Source: Ruminococcaceae bacterium R-25
GTDB lineage: Bacteria > Bacillota > Clostridia > Saccharofermentanales > Saccharofermentanaceae
NCBI GenBank assembly: GCA_003149065.1
Contig: QGFZ01000002.1
Location: forward strand, 310,001-374,000
DNA: 64,000 nt
Direction: 5' to 3'
Shown here: positions 17,144 to 24,786 of the stretch, piece after piece
How positions within the stretch are numbered: position 1 is the stretch's first letter
How the letters are laid out: each line of letters begins with the position of its first letter
The notes under the pieces: model-generated
The model's input: only the letters and a program-made list of their open reading frames with translations
The model's database searches: none
What the model was told of the DNA's origin: nothing
Program-made: the position numbers and the translations under genes

Positions 17144-17294
17144 GTTGCCGTATTTTCGTGATACAAAAAGTGAAACAACCGGACGTTTCCATTTTGTAGA
17201 CGTTTTTTCGATTTTTGTCTACAAAACGTGCAAAATCACTTCAATTTACACATTTTGCAGACGATTTCCCGTTTTTCGTCATCAAAATGAGCAC
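17144..17294. repeat. Intergenic palindromic units (same family as 5.0 and 56.3 kb)
   Basis: The 314 bases after the HAD gene hold no credible gene. Unit 1 (17185-17233) contains TTTTGTAGAC and GTCTACAAAA round TTTTTTCGATTTT. Unit 2 (17246-17294) has 18-base arms TTACACATTTTGCAGACG and CGTCATCAAAATGAGCAC round the 13-base centre ATTTCCCGTTTTT. A half unit, TATTTTCGTGATACAAAAAG, lies at 17151-17170. The stretch TTTGCAGACGATTTCCCG of unit 2 recurs exactly at 56471-56488. Confidence 0.75.
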
Positions 17295-17409
17295 CAATTA
17301 AATTTTTCAGACATTTTGACTATCAATTGCTTAATTACTGATTATGCGTTAATCTAAAAGAGCATTTGGGGATTTTTCGGCTTTTTGAAAATTTAGGGTG
17401 GGCATGCTT

Positions 17410-17799
17410 ATGACCAAACAAAAGAAGCGTTTCAGCGGATATAGTATCGCTGGTTTCATTCTTTCGCTTGCGATTCCTGTGGTAGTGTTTTTCGCACGCG
17501 ATATTTTCTATGTTTTAAACGTTGAACAGAATCCCAGAATTCTTTTCATGGGACTCATCGGAGTGTTCCTCGCGCTCACCGGCCAGGCACTTTCAGTCTT
17601 AGGTCTGTCTGCATCCAAACAGAAAAGAGGCAGAGTGATCGCAATCTGTGGTGTGGTAATCAGCACGATAGATCTTCAGGCATTTCTTATAGTCATCATG
17701 ATCATTTCTGCCGTCTGGAACCTCGAAGGAAAGGACCGTCCATCCTTAGCCTTTGACGTCCAGCCTGCGCAGACAGAAGTATCAATGGAAGTAGGCTGA
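17410..17799 (+). CDS. Small membrane protein, DUF4190-like layout
   Basis: About 129 residues with three membrane segments (SIAGFILSLAIPVVVFFA, a second near residue 45 and a third near 90) and a short polar tail. The pattern IAGFILS at the first helix and the pair of small-residue helices resemble DUF4190 proteins. ATG 17410 has AGGGTGG 8 bases before it; ATG 17404 is also in frame. Function unknown. Confidence 0.65.
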   Translation: MTKQKKRFSGYSIAGFILSLAIPVVVFFARDIFYVLNVEQNPRILFMGLIGVFLALTGQALSVLGLSASKQKRGRVIAICGVVISTIDLQAFLIVIMIISAVWNLEGKDRPSLAFDVQPAQTEVSMEVG

Positions 17800-17818
17800 A
17801 TATAGCTGCAGTAAGCCT

Positions 17819-18136
17819 TTAAGGGCTGACTATGTAATCGATAAGGCAGGCATCACAAAATATAAGAGCTGCTGACAAAAGAGAGCCCAGGATTACAAAT
17901 ACCAGGCTCTTTTTTACTATAGCCATAATCGTGCCCGTTACCGACATGATAAGTCCTATAGTCATTAATAATGCGGTCAGGACCAGAAACACAGCGAAAG
18001 CAGAACCGGCAAAATCCGGATCCCAATCAAGCCTTAATCCAAAGCGGAAAATCTCATACAAAATCTGGTCCAGCCCAACTAAAATGAGCGGCGCTAATAT
18101 CAGTATTTTATATGCCTTTTTTCCTGTACGTGCCAT
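17819..18136 (-). CDS. Small membrane protein
   Basis: 105 residues with three membrane segments: KILILAPLILVGLDQILYEI near residue 10, a central one near 45-70 and a last one near 75-98. GGAGGA precedes ATG 18136 on the minus strand at 10 bases. No family recognised. It converges with the gene ending at 17799, with no clear terminator between them. Confidence 0.6.
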   Translation of the reverse strand: MARTGKKAYKILILAPLILVGLDQILYEIFRFGLRLDWDPDFAGSAFAVFLVLTALLMTIGLIMSVTGTIMAIVKKSLVFVILGSLLSAALIFCDACLIDYIVSP

Positions 18137-18286
18137 GTATGTTAATCCTCCGTGGTTGATTATAGCCTAAAGGTCTCCCCGGATTTCCCGTTGCCGCATA
18201 ACTCTTACATCTGTGCCACAAAATGACCGCAGGAGCTATTCAATGTGGCATGCTGTTTTCTTTGAACACCCACATCACGAGCCTCG

Positions 18287-18325
18287 TGTATCGAAAACAG
18301 CTGCTTTTGATGAGTTTTCGATACA
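18287..18325. repeat. Single 39-base palindromic unit over a promoter
   Basis: TGTATCGAAAAC (18287-18298) and GTTTTCGATACA (18314-18325) are exact complements with a 15-base centre. The total of 39 bases and both arms match the four units at 31829-32024. CG on the left and CG on the right extend the pairing by two bases. Its right arm covers the -35 position of the promoter at 18337-18345. Confidence 0.85.
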
Positions 18326-18336
18326 CGGCACTCTCT

Positions 18337-18345
18337 TGCTATAAT
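18337..18345 (+). promoter_or_regulatory. Extended -10 promoter of the methyltransferase gene
   Basis: TGCTATAAT has the TGn extension and a perfect -10 hexamer (18340-18345), 47 bases before ATG 18392. The -35 region would fall in the right arm of the palindromic unit, which could block or help polymerase. Confidence 0.6.
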
Positions 18346-18391
18346 AAAAATTACGCTGCAACTAGAAAACACTCGCAGCACGGAGGATAAC

Positions 18392-19189
18392 ATGGACAAT
18401 TACATTGAAGGTAACAAGGCGGCCTGGGAAGAGGCCTTTGATAAGAGGGATCCGTCATGGGGTGCGGATATTGTTGAGAGGATACAGAATGAGGATTATC
18501 CGTTCTTTAATGAGAATACGAAAAGCGTCCTCAAGCGCACAAATGTTAAGGGCAAAGTCATAGGGCAGTTCTGCTGCAATAACGGGCGCGAATTACTGTC
18601 GCTTGTTAAGTGCGGTGAGGCAGCAAAGGGTGTAGGTTTTGACATTGCAGAAAACCAGGTCGCGTTTGCAAATGAGAAGGCAAGAGAGCTCAATCTCAAC
18701 GCGGAATTTGTAGCAGCCAACGTCTACGATATTGACGACACTTACAAAGAGATGTTTGACGTGGTCATCATTACGATCGGTGCGCTCTGCTGGTTTGACG
18801 ATCTGAAGCGTTTCTTTGAGATCGTCTCTAAGACCATGAAGATGGGTGCTGTCATCATCATCAACGAGCAGCATCCCTGCACCAATATGCTCGCGACAGG
18901 CGGCGAGGAGCTGTTTGACGAAGATCACAGGAAGGAATGCCACTATTCTTACTTCGAGCATGAGTGGACCGGCAACGGCGGTATCTACTACATGACACAG
19001 AAGAATTACCACTCGAAGACGTTTACGGATTATACCCACTCGATGGCGGAGATCATCTCCGGAATGTGCGAAAACGGACTCGTCGTAACAGGCCTTAAGG
19101 AATTCGACTACGACCTGAGCGGCGGCTTTACTGAGATCGATCACTCAGGCTTCCCGCTCTCAATGATTATCGAGGCTGCGAAAATCTAA
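18392..19189 (+). CDS. Class I SAM-dependent methyltransferase
   Basis: A 265-residue cytoplasmic methyltransferase. Motif I is GKVIGQFCCNNGRELLSLVK near residue 51-70 (Rossmann start; the usual GxGxG is replaced by CCNNG), the acidic residue of motif II is in GFDIAENQ near 84, and motif IV is near 118 (DVVIITIGALCWF). The INEQHP and FTDYTHS segments are common in small-molecule methyltransferases of the UbiE/Coq5-like kind. The substrate is unknown. GGAGG lies 6 bases before ATG 18392. Confidence 0.88.
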   Translation: MDNYIEGNKAAWEEAFDKRDPSWGADIVERIQNEDYPFFNENTKSVLKRTNVKGKVIGQFCCNNGRELLSLVKCGEAAKGVGFDIAENQVAFANEKARELNLNAEFVAANVYDIDDTYKEMFDVVIITIGALCWFDDLKRFFEIVSKTMKMGAVIIINEQHPCTNMLATGGEELFDEDHRKECHYSYFEHEWTGNGGIYYMTQKNYHSKTFTDYTHSMAEIISGMCENGLVVTGLKEFDYDLSGGFTEIDHSGFPLSMIIEAAKI

Positions 19190-19230
19190 TATAATAGACA
19201 ACAGACACTCACAAGGAGACCTAGGATTTC

Positions 19231-20298
19231 ATGAACGAAAAGTTGTTGGAAAGATGCAATCTGCTCGTAAAGAACCGCGCTGCCATTCATAAGAGCTTCT
19301 TCCTCGAAAATGAGCTCATGGCGGTTGCTTCGGCACTTGTTTTCACTGATGAAGGCAGGGAGGCAGATATTGAGAAGATGAAATCCGCAAGGAAGCTCCT
19401 GAATAAGAATACCAGGCTCCTTTCAAACTTAAGGGACATAATTGAGCTCGTTATCCTGAGCAAGATGGCCTTGGCCAACGATCCCGAAAAATATCTGGAA
19501 GACTTCCTTTCTGTTTATAACAAGATGATCAAGGGCAAGTTCCTTGAAAACGATTATATGGCGCTCGCTTCAGTCACTATCCTGGATTACGGCTTAGAGG
19601 ATGAGTGCGATGAGATCATCGAGAGAGCTAACGAGATAACAAAGCGCATGAATAAGGACCATCCGATCCTGACTTCAGTTGATGACACGTCTTTTATTGT
19701 GTTCCTCGCGATCACCAGAAAAAACGTTGACCAGATATTAGCTGACTTAACGGAAGGCTACGATTACATCAAGAGCGCCAAGACCGGCATCAACGCCGAT
19801 CCCACATACGAACTCTGCGAAGTTCTCGCCGTATCTTATGGCGACATGACCTCTAAGTGTGACAAGGTTATAAAGATATACAATGCTCTGAAAAAACAGG
19901 GGTCCGATTATGCCAGCGGCTATGTCGTATCGGCTTTGGGTTCTCTTATCGATAGCGAAATTGATCCCGAAAAGCTCGCAAACGAGATCGTTGAAGCTGA
20001 GGTTTATCTCAAGGACCAGAAAGGCTTTGGCAATACGTCGATGGACAGAAGCACCCGCGTCATGTACGCAGTGCTCCTTACGGCTGGCATTTACGGAAGC
20101 GGCAGGGAAGCAGGCAATTCCATCATCAGCAATACTCTTTCCATCGTCTGGGCCAAGAAGATCGCGAAAATGGTCTCCATGCTGGTCCAGGTCGCACCGT
20201 CAGTTGCATCGGCCGTGATCAAGACAGGCGATTCAGGCAGCTCAAGCGAAACAACAGACAGCACAAGCGAGACTTCAGGCAAACAGGACGAAAGTTAA
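19231..20298 (+). CDS. DUF4003 family protein
   Basis: A 355-residue, mostly helical soluble protein. The N-terminal pattern, NELMAVASALVFTDEG with repeated helix pairs and late SSMD-like NTSMDRSTRVMYAV, matches DUF4003 proteins of Firmicutes, whose function is not established. The C-terminal 25 residues are Ser/Thr/Glu-rich (SSSETTDSTSETSG) and look disordered. AAGGAG precedes ATG 19231. A TATAAT at 19190-19195 could be its own promoter. Confidence 0.8.
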   Translation: MNEKLLERCNLLVKNRAAIHKSFFLENELMAVASALVFTDEGREADIEKMKSARKLLNKNTRLLSNLRDIIELVILSKMALANDPEKYLEDFLSVYNKMIKGKFLENDYMALASVTILDYGLEDECDEIIERANEITKRMNKDHPILTSVDDTSFIVFLAITRKNVDQILADLTEGYDYIKSAKTGINADPTYELCEVLAVSYGDMTSKCDKVIKIYNALKKQGSDYASGYVVSALGSLIDSEIDPEKLANEIVEAEVYLKDQKGFGNTSMDRSTRVMYAVLLTAGIYGSGREAGNSIISNTLSIVWAKKIAKMVSMLVQVAPSVASAVIKTGDSGSSSETTDSTSETSGKQDES

Positions 20299-20331
20299 CA
20301 TGACGAAAGCAAACAAGACGAAAGCAAATAA
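20283..20331 (+). repeat. Short 15-base direct repeats
   Basis: The segments ACAGGACGAAAGTTA, ACATGACGAAAGCAA and ACAAGACGAAAGCAA follow each other directly across the stop codon of the DUF4003 gene (TAA 20296-20298), and a fourth, worn copy follows. A 15-codon ORF (ATG 20300, MTKANKTKANKTSNK) is made by the repeats and is probably not a gene. Confidence 0.7.
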
Positions 20332-20382
20332 GACTTCAAACAAATAAACAGTCACGGCCCTTAAAAAACTAAGCAAACAGCC

Positions 20383-21417
20383 ATGCAGACAAACAACGTA
20401 CAGCAATATCAGTCTCTGGACGGTTCCTCACAGAAAGGCAGTCCGTACCCGGATAACTTAAAACTCGTCGATAACAGAAAATTCGGCGCGGTTATTATTG
20501 TTATTGCCTTGATCGTTGCCGGTGTGAGCCTGTTCTTCAGGTTCTCGGATGCCAAAAAGGGCGAATCTTTTGAACATGTCGACGGCGTGGTCAACTCTGT
20601 CCAGGTCAGGAAGGAAAAGATCGGCAGAAAAGAGCACAAAACAAATGTTGTCTCTGTCTTATACGTGCCTGAAGGTTATGACATGAATTATTTCATTGAC
20701 GGCTCCAGCTTTATGCTTGATTTCGTTCGTAAAGGTGATGTCGTCAGGGTCTACTACGAAAAGGGTGACCCCCATAACGCTTATATTGCTGAAAAAGACT
20801 GGCTCACCGGAAGCTACGTTCATACCGGTAAGGGCTATAACGTACCGCTTATAATCGCGGCGGTAATAATCCTGATCGGCATCCTGTTTTTCGTAGACGG
20901 CGTCGAGACAGCAAAGAAAGTGAAGCAGGGCTACGATCCTCGTTCTGAACTGGAATTAGATCCTGGAACAGGAAAATACTACGATCCCAACATGCACGAA
21001 ATCGCCAGGTCATTTAACTTTAGGAGAAGCTGGTATGGATTCTGGGGTGCCGGTTCTTTTTTCTTCACCATTTTCGCGGGTGCGGCCGTTGGCTCGGTCA
21101 TCCAGTATTTCACACAAGAACCCAAAAATCCGCAGCTGCTGATAATAGCATTGATCGCCTATCTCATCGGAAGCGGCATGCTGATTCTTGTCATGGTCAC
21201 ATTGATCAAACAGGGAAAGAGAAAGCGCAAGTTTGTCCTGGCATTTATGGCAGACGATATCACAGCCCGTTATAAAGACCGTGAAAAGGCAGCACGTGTC
21301 CTGTGGAAACATGTAAGCCACTATATGGTAAAAGAGACCCTATTTAGCAGATTTAAGTACGATTATTCGAGATACTGGCTCAAAAAATATGAGAATGAAC
21401 TGGTAAAATTCCTGTAG
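20383..21417 (+). CDS. DUF3592-like membrane protein
   Basis: A 344-residue protein with about four membrane segments. After the first span (residues about 30-47) an extracytoplasmic domain with VDGVVNSVQVRKEKIGRK and a later VRVYYEKGDPHNAYI fits the DUF3592 pattern (modified residue near the membrane followed by a Y-x-P-x-NP-like turn). A second hydrophobic pair lies at about 215-275. ATG 20383 has no strong ribosome site, so expression may be weak or coupled. It resembles the 11781 protein in layout. Confidence 0.65.
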   Translation: MQTNNVQQYQSLDGSSQKGSPYPDNLKLVDNRKFGAVIIVIALIVAGVSLFFRFSDAKKGESFEHVDGVVNSVQVRKEKIGRKEHKTNVVSVLYVPEGYDMNYFIDGSSFMLDFVRKGDVVRVYYEKGDPHNAYIAEKDWLTGSYVHTGKGYNVPLIIAAVIILIGILFFVDGVETAKKVKQGYDPRSELELDPGTGKYYDPNMHEIARSFNFRRSWYGFWGAGSFFFTIFAGAAVGSVIQYFTQEPKNPQLLIIALIAYLIGSGMLILVMVTLIKQGKRKRKFVLAFMADDITARYKDREKAARVLWKHVSHYMVKETLFSRFKYDYSRYWLKKYENELVKFL

Positions 21418-21582
21418 GGAGGCACGCAGGAAAAACGCAGGAAAAGCAGAAGCGAAAAGTGCCAAAAACCGCTAAAATACGGTAATGCAACCACAGGTTG
21501 ACAAAGTTCAAGGTACGGTTGGTGGAGTTGTAAATCAGATTCTTGGTAGTCTTTAGCCATCAAGCCGTGGAGGTGATACGAA

Positions 21583-21963
21583 ATGACAATTGCTGACAGG
21601 ATCCAGAACTTGAGAAAGCAAAAGGGTATGTCCCAGGAAGAGCTGGCTGACGCTGCCGGCGTTTCCCGTCAGGCCGTCTCAAAGTGGGAGAGTGAACAGT
21701 CAACCCCTGACCTGGATAAGGTAATTATCTTAAGTGAGATATTTGACGTAACGACCGATTATCTTCTGAAGGGCATAGAGCCCGTTGAGACCAACGACCA
21801 CAAGACGATGGCAGACGTTGTCGACCAGAAGATCCTTACGGAAAAGAACGGGAAGCGCGCCAAGAGCATCCTCAAATGGGTCCTGATCGCCTTAGGAGCG
21901 ATCCTTACAATCGACTTCATCTCAATGCTCATTTACTTCCTGATAAACGGTCTCCCGACCTGA
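21583..21963 (+). CDS. XRE regulator with a C-terminal membrane segment
   Basis: 126 residues. Positions 5-60 are a Cro/CI helix-turn-helix of the common Clostridia type (MTIADRIQNLRKQKGMSQEE, then SRQAVSKWE). One membrane span lies at 98-120 (WVLIALGAILTIDFISMLIY). Such membrane-tethered repressors are frequent in Firmicutes and usually act on the adjacent genes. GGAGGTGA lies 9 bases before ATG 21583. Target unknown; the CPBP gene is next. Confidence 0.88.
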   Translation: MTIADRIQNLRKQKGMSQEELADAAGVSRQAVSKWESEQSTPDLDKVIILSEIFDVTTDYLLKGIEPVETNDHKTMADVVDQKILTEKNGKRAKSILKWVLIALGAILTIDFISMLIYFLINGLPT

Positions 21964-22107
21964 TCTAACTCCCTGTAACATTGTTACAAAAATAGTCCGA
22001 TTACCACCGGGCTCTGAAAACCACGCCCAAAATGCGCAAAAATCCCCACCCATACACCACAAATATTCCAAAATAAACCACCAAACCACCACAAAAGGAG
22101 AAATTTC

Positions 22108-23049
22108 ATGTCCAAAGTAAAACAGTTCATAAAAAACATAAGCCCCTTAAATAACCGCACGGATATGCCCGCGTTTTTATATGTCATCAAGGTGATCCTG
22201 ATATTCTGGTTCTGTAAATTCGGCTCTGAACTTATAGGCGAAGCGTTCGCGATAGGAATACATTTCGCATGCGGGAAGAACCCGTTGGAGGGCGAACTGT
22301 TCGACATGGAGACCATAACCCTGATCAGTTATTACGGCTACGCCCTCATGATCGTCCTGATCCTTCTTTACTGGAAGCTGTTCCAGAAAAAGACCCTAGC
22401 GCAGTTAGGATTTACGAAGAAGTTCGGCTTTTACTTCTTAGGCGCAGCAATAGGCACGGTACTCATTGCAGTATCAATAGCATCAGTAATGCTCACAGGC
22501 ACGATCACTTACAACGGGATCTTTAGCAGCATCGACTATAGATGGATCGCTCTCATGTTCGGAGGCTTCATCTTCCAGGGCGCTTTGGAAGAAGTCCTCT
22601 GCAGAGGCATCGTATTGAGCCTTCTTAAGGACAGAGTTCCTGTCCCTGTCGCAATCGCGGTATCCACAGCCCTCTTTGTCATCCCTCACATTGGGAATAT
22701 GGCAGATGCCGGCGCAGACATCGTTGTTTTCGCAGTAGCAGGCCTCATCCTCATATCAGTGATCTTCTCGCTCCTTACGCTCCAAACAAAGAGCCTCTGG
22801 GCAGCATGCGGCCTGCACACTTTCTGGAACTTCATCCTGTGCAACATCCTGGGCCTTAACCTTAGCGGCAACGAAGGCTCTGCAGCAGCAGTCTTCGATA
22901 TGCGTTCTGTCGGAAGCTCTGTTCTTAACGGCGGCATCTACGGTATCGAAGCGAGCGCCGTCACAGCAGTGATCCTCTCCCTGGCAGCAGTAGTTTTCTT
23001 CATCGCTTACCGCAGCGCGAAAACCAATAAAACAGCACTGCCTGCATAA
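22108..23049 (+). CDS. CPBP family intramembrane metalloprotease
   Basis: A 313-residue membrane protein with about eight spans. The three Abi/CPBP motifs are present: EEVLCRG (EExxxR, near residue 160), FVIPHIGN (FxxxH, near 190) and HTFWNF (HxxxN, near 233). Members cleave or process proteins in the membrane, or protect against bacteriocins. Its substrate is unknown. AAAGGAG precedes ATG 22108. The 140 bases upstream are rich in CACCA words and hold no gene. Confidence 0.9.
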   Translation: MSKVKQFIKNISPLNNRTDMPAFLYVIKVILIFWFCKFGSELIGEAFAIGIHFACGKNPLEGELFDMETITLISYYGYALMIVLILLYWKLFQKKTLAQLGFTKKFGFYFLGAAIGTVLIAVSIASVMLTGTITYNGIFSSIDYRWIALMFGGFIFQGALEEVLCRGIVLSLLKDRVPVPVAIAVSTALFVIPHIGNMADAGADIVVFAVAGLILISVIFSLLTLQTKSLWAACGLHTFWNFILCNILGLNLSGNEGSAAAVFDMRSVGSSVLNGGIYGIEASAVTAVILSLAAVVFFIAYRSAKTNKTALPA

Positions 23050-23084
23050 AAAAAAGAACAAACAATATAAATGCTATAATGAAG

Positions 23085-23106
23085 CCGGCTTGCAAAAGCC
23101 GGTTTT
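23085..23106 (+). terminator. Intrinsic terminator
   Basis: CCGGCTT (23085-23091), loop GCAA, AAGCCGG (23096-23102), then TTTT. An extended -10-like TGCTATAAT lies just before it at 23072-23080; whether it acts as a promoter is open. Confidence 0.75.
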
Positions 23107-23140
23107 ATTTCGAACGGGAGGGAATCTATAATCTGACCTT

Positions 23141-24076
23141 ATGAAGATCTATTTCGCTCCTTTGGAAGGCATCACCAATTACATATTCCGCAATGCTTAC
23201 AATGAGATCTACGGTCACATTGATAAGTTTTTCGCGCCCTTCATCTCCCCGTCAGAGAAGGCCCCCATGATGTCCCGTGAGCGAAAAGATGTCGCCCCCG
23301 AAAACAACTCCAGATTAAACCTTGTCCCTCAGATCCTGACCAACAGATCCGACTGCTTTATCGAAGCGGCAAAAGAACTGAAGACCATGGGCTATAAGGA
23401 AGTAAACCTTAATCTCGGCTGTCCTTCAGGCACTGTCTGTGCCAAGGGCAAGGGCGCAGGATTCCTGCCTGAGACGACGGCTCTCCAAAAGTTCTTAGAT
23501 GACGTCTATTCTTTTTCGGAATCTGAGAACATGAAGATATCTGTTAAGACCAGGCTCGGCTACTTCAATCCTGACGAGTTCTACGATCTGATGGAGATCT
23601 TTAACAGCTTCCCCATCAGCGAACTGATCGTCCATCCCAGGATCAGGTCTGACTTTTATAAGGGCGGGATCAGGAAAGAATACTTCGCCTATGCCATAGA
23701 GCATTCCAAATGTCCTCTGGTCTATAACGGCAATATCTTTTCGAGAAACGACTACGAATATTTCGAAAAGACTTTTAACACAACTCTGGATCCTATAATG
23801 AGCGGCAGGGGACTTATCACCGATCCTTCTCTTGCAGATAAGCTCAAGGGGAACACGGACAAGACCGACCTTGCCAAGCTCAAGCTTTTACACGACACCG
23901 TATATCAGGAGTACACGAAAGTTATTTCGCCTGATATCAATGTTCTCTATAAGATGAGGGAACTCTGGAACTACTGGCAGGTTCAGTTTGACGGCAGCGA
24001 AAAAGACATAAAGCGCCTTATGAAAGCAAAGAAATGCGCTGAATACGAGGAGATCACAGAGCGTATATTCGGCTGA
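23141..24076 (+). CDS. dus: tRNA-dihydrouridine synthase
   Basis: FMN enzyme that reduces uridine to dihydrouridine in tRNA. The 311-residue TIM barrel has the N-terminal APLEGITN motif (residues 6-13), the NLGCPSG motif near 97 and the catalytic Cys in VCAKGKGAGFL near 106, VKTRLGY near 137, HPR near 168, a YNGNIF strand near 198, and SGRGLITDP near 226. Start ATG 23141 has GGGAGGG upstream. Which uridine it modifies (DusA, B or C type) cannot be said. Confidence 0.93.
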   Translation: MKIYFAPLEGITNYIFRNAYNEIYGHIDKFFAPFISPSEKAPMMSRERKDVAPENNSRLNLVPQILTNRSDCFIEAAKELKTMGYKEVNLNLGCPSGTVCAKGKGAGFLPETTALQKFLDDVYSFSESENMKISVKTRLGYFNPDEFYDLMEIFNSFPISELIVHPRIRSDFYKGGIRKEYFAYAIEHSKCPLVYNGNIFSRNDYEYFEKTFNTTLDPIMSGRGLITDPSLADKLKGNTDKTDLAKLKLLHDTVYQEYTKVISPDINVLYKMRELWNYWQVQFDGSEKDIKRLMKAKKCAEYEEITERIFG

Positions 24077-24197
24077 AACACCCAAACCAGCCTTTTTGCT
24101 ATTCAAGAAAAATATATTGAAAAACGATAAAAAGTCATTGACTTTCAATATTTACCGTTGTAGTATAACAGCAACAGGAAATGAGCAAAGGAGAGCA

Positions 24198-24476
24198 ATG
24201 GCTATGAAGAAAAATAACAACCCCAAGAATAAGTTCAAGATGCTTCTGGCAATACTTACAGCGATTGCGCTTCTTATCATCGTGCTCTTCCTTGCAGCAT
24301 TCGGAATGCTCCAGTGGGCACAAGAATACGGCCTCGTCGGAACTCCCGGTGAGAAGATCACACTCGAAAACTTAAGTGACATAGATATCGGCGCGATCGA
24401 ATTTGCAGGCGGCGAATACCAGGAGATGAGCGCTATCGAATCCATCCAGATGGAATACTTTATGGGAGAATCTTAA
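24198..24476 (+). CDS. Small single-span membrane protein
   Basis: 92 residues: a Lys/Asn-rich N-terminus, one membrane span (LLAILTAIALLIIVLFLAAF) and an acidic outer part (TLENLSDIDIGAIEFAGGEY). AAAGGAGA precedes ATG 24198; ATG 24204 is equally possible. The next gene starts after 1 base, so the two are an operon of small membrane proteins. Confidence 0.6.
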   Translation: MAMKKNNNPKNKFKMLLAILTAIALLIIVLFLAAFGMLQWAQEYGLVGTPGEKITLENLSDIDIGAIEFAGGEYQEMSAIESIQMEYFMGES

Positions 24477-24477
24477 G

Positions 24478-24729
24478 ATGGAAAAATATAAGATCGATGA
24501 ACAGAAAAGAGATCTGACCAACGGTCCGGATCAGGCTATAAAGACGATTCTGTTTATCATAGTGATCTTTGCCCTGATCATTGGATGTTTTGTTCTTTAC
24601 TTAAGAAGCTTGGTCAACAGGATAATCGAATATGAAAAGACGAGAGTTCCTACAGGAACCGAAGTCTATTACGATTACAGCTACGATGATTACGGCGACG
24701 TGGTAACGACTCAGCATACTTTCGATTAA
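24478..24729 (+). CDS. Small single-span membrane protein
   Basis: 83 residues with one span (TILFIIVIFALIIGCFVLYL) and a Tyr/Asp-rich tail (YYDYSYDDYGD). It begins 1 base after the stop of the preceding gene; GGGAGAATCTTAAG serves as ribosome site. No family recognised. Confidence 0.6.
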   Translation: MEKYKIDEQKRDLTNGPDQAIKTILFIIVIFALIIGCFVLYLRSLVNRIIEYEKTRVPTGTEVYYDYSYDDYGDVVTTQHTFD

Positions 24730-24786
24730 AAGATAAAATTCACTTGATTTGCTGTGCTATACTTCCGTTATGGAGGTGACAGCTCT

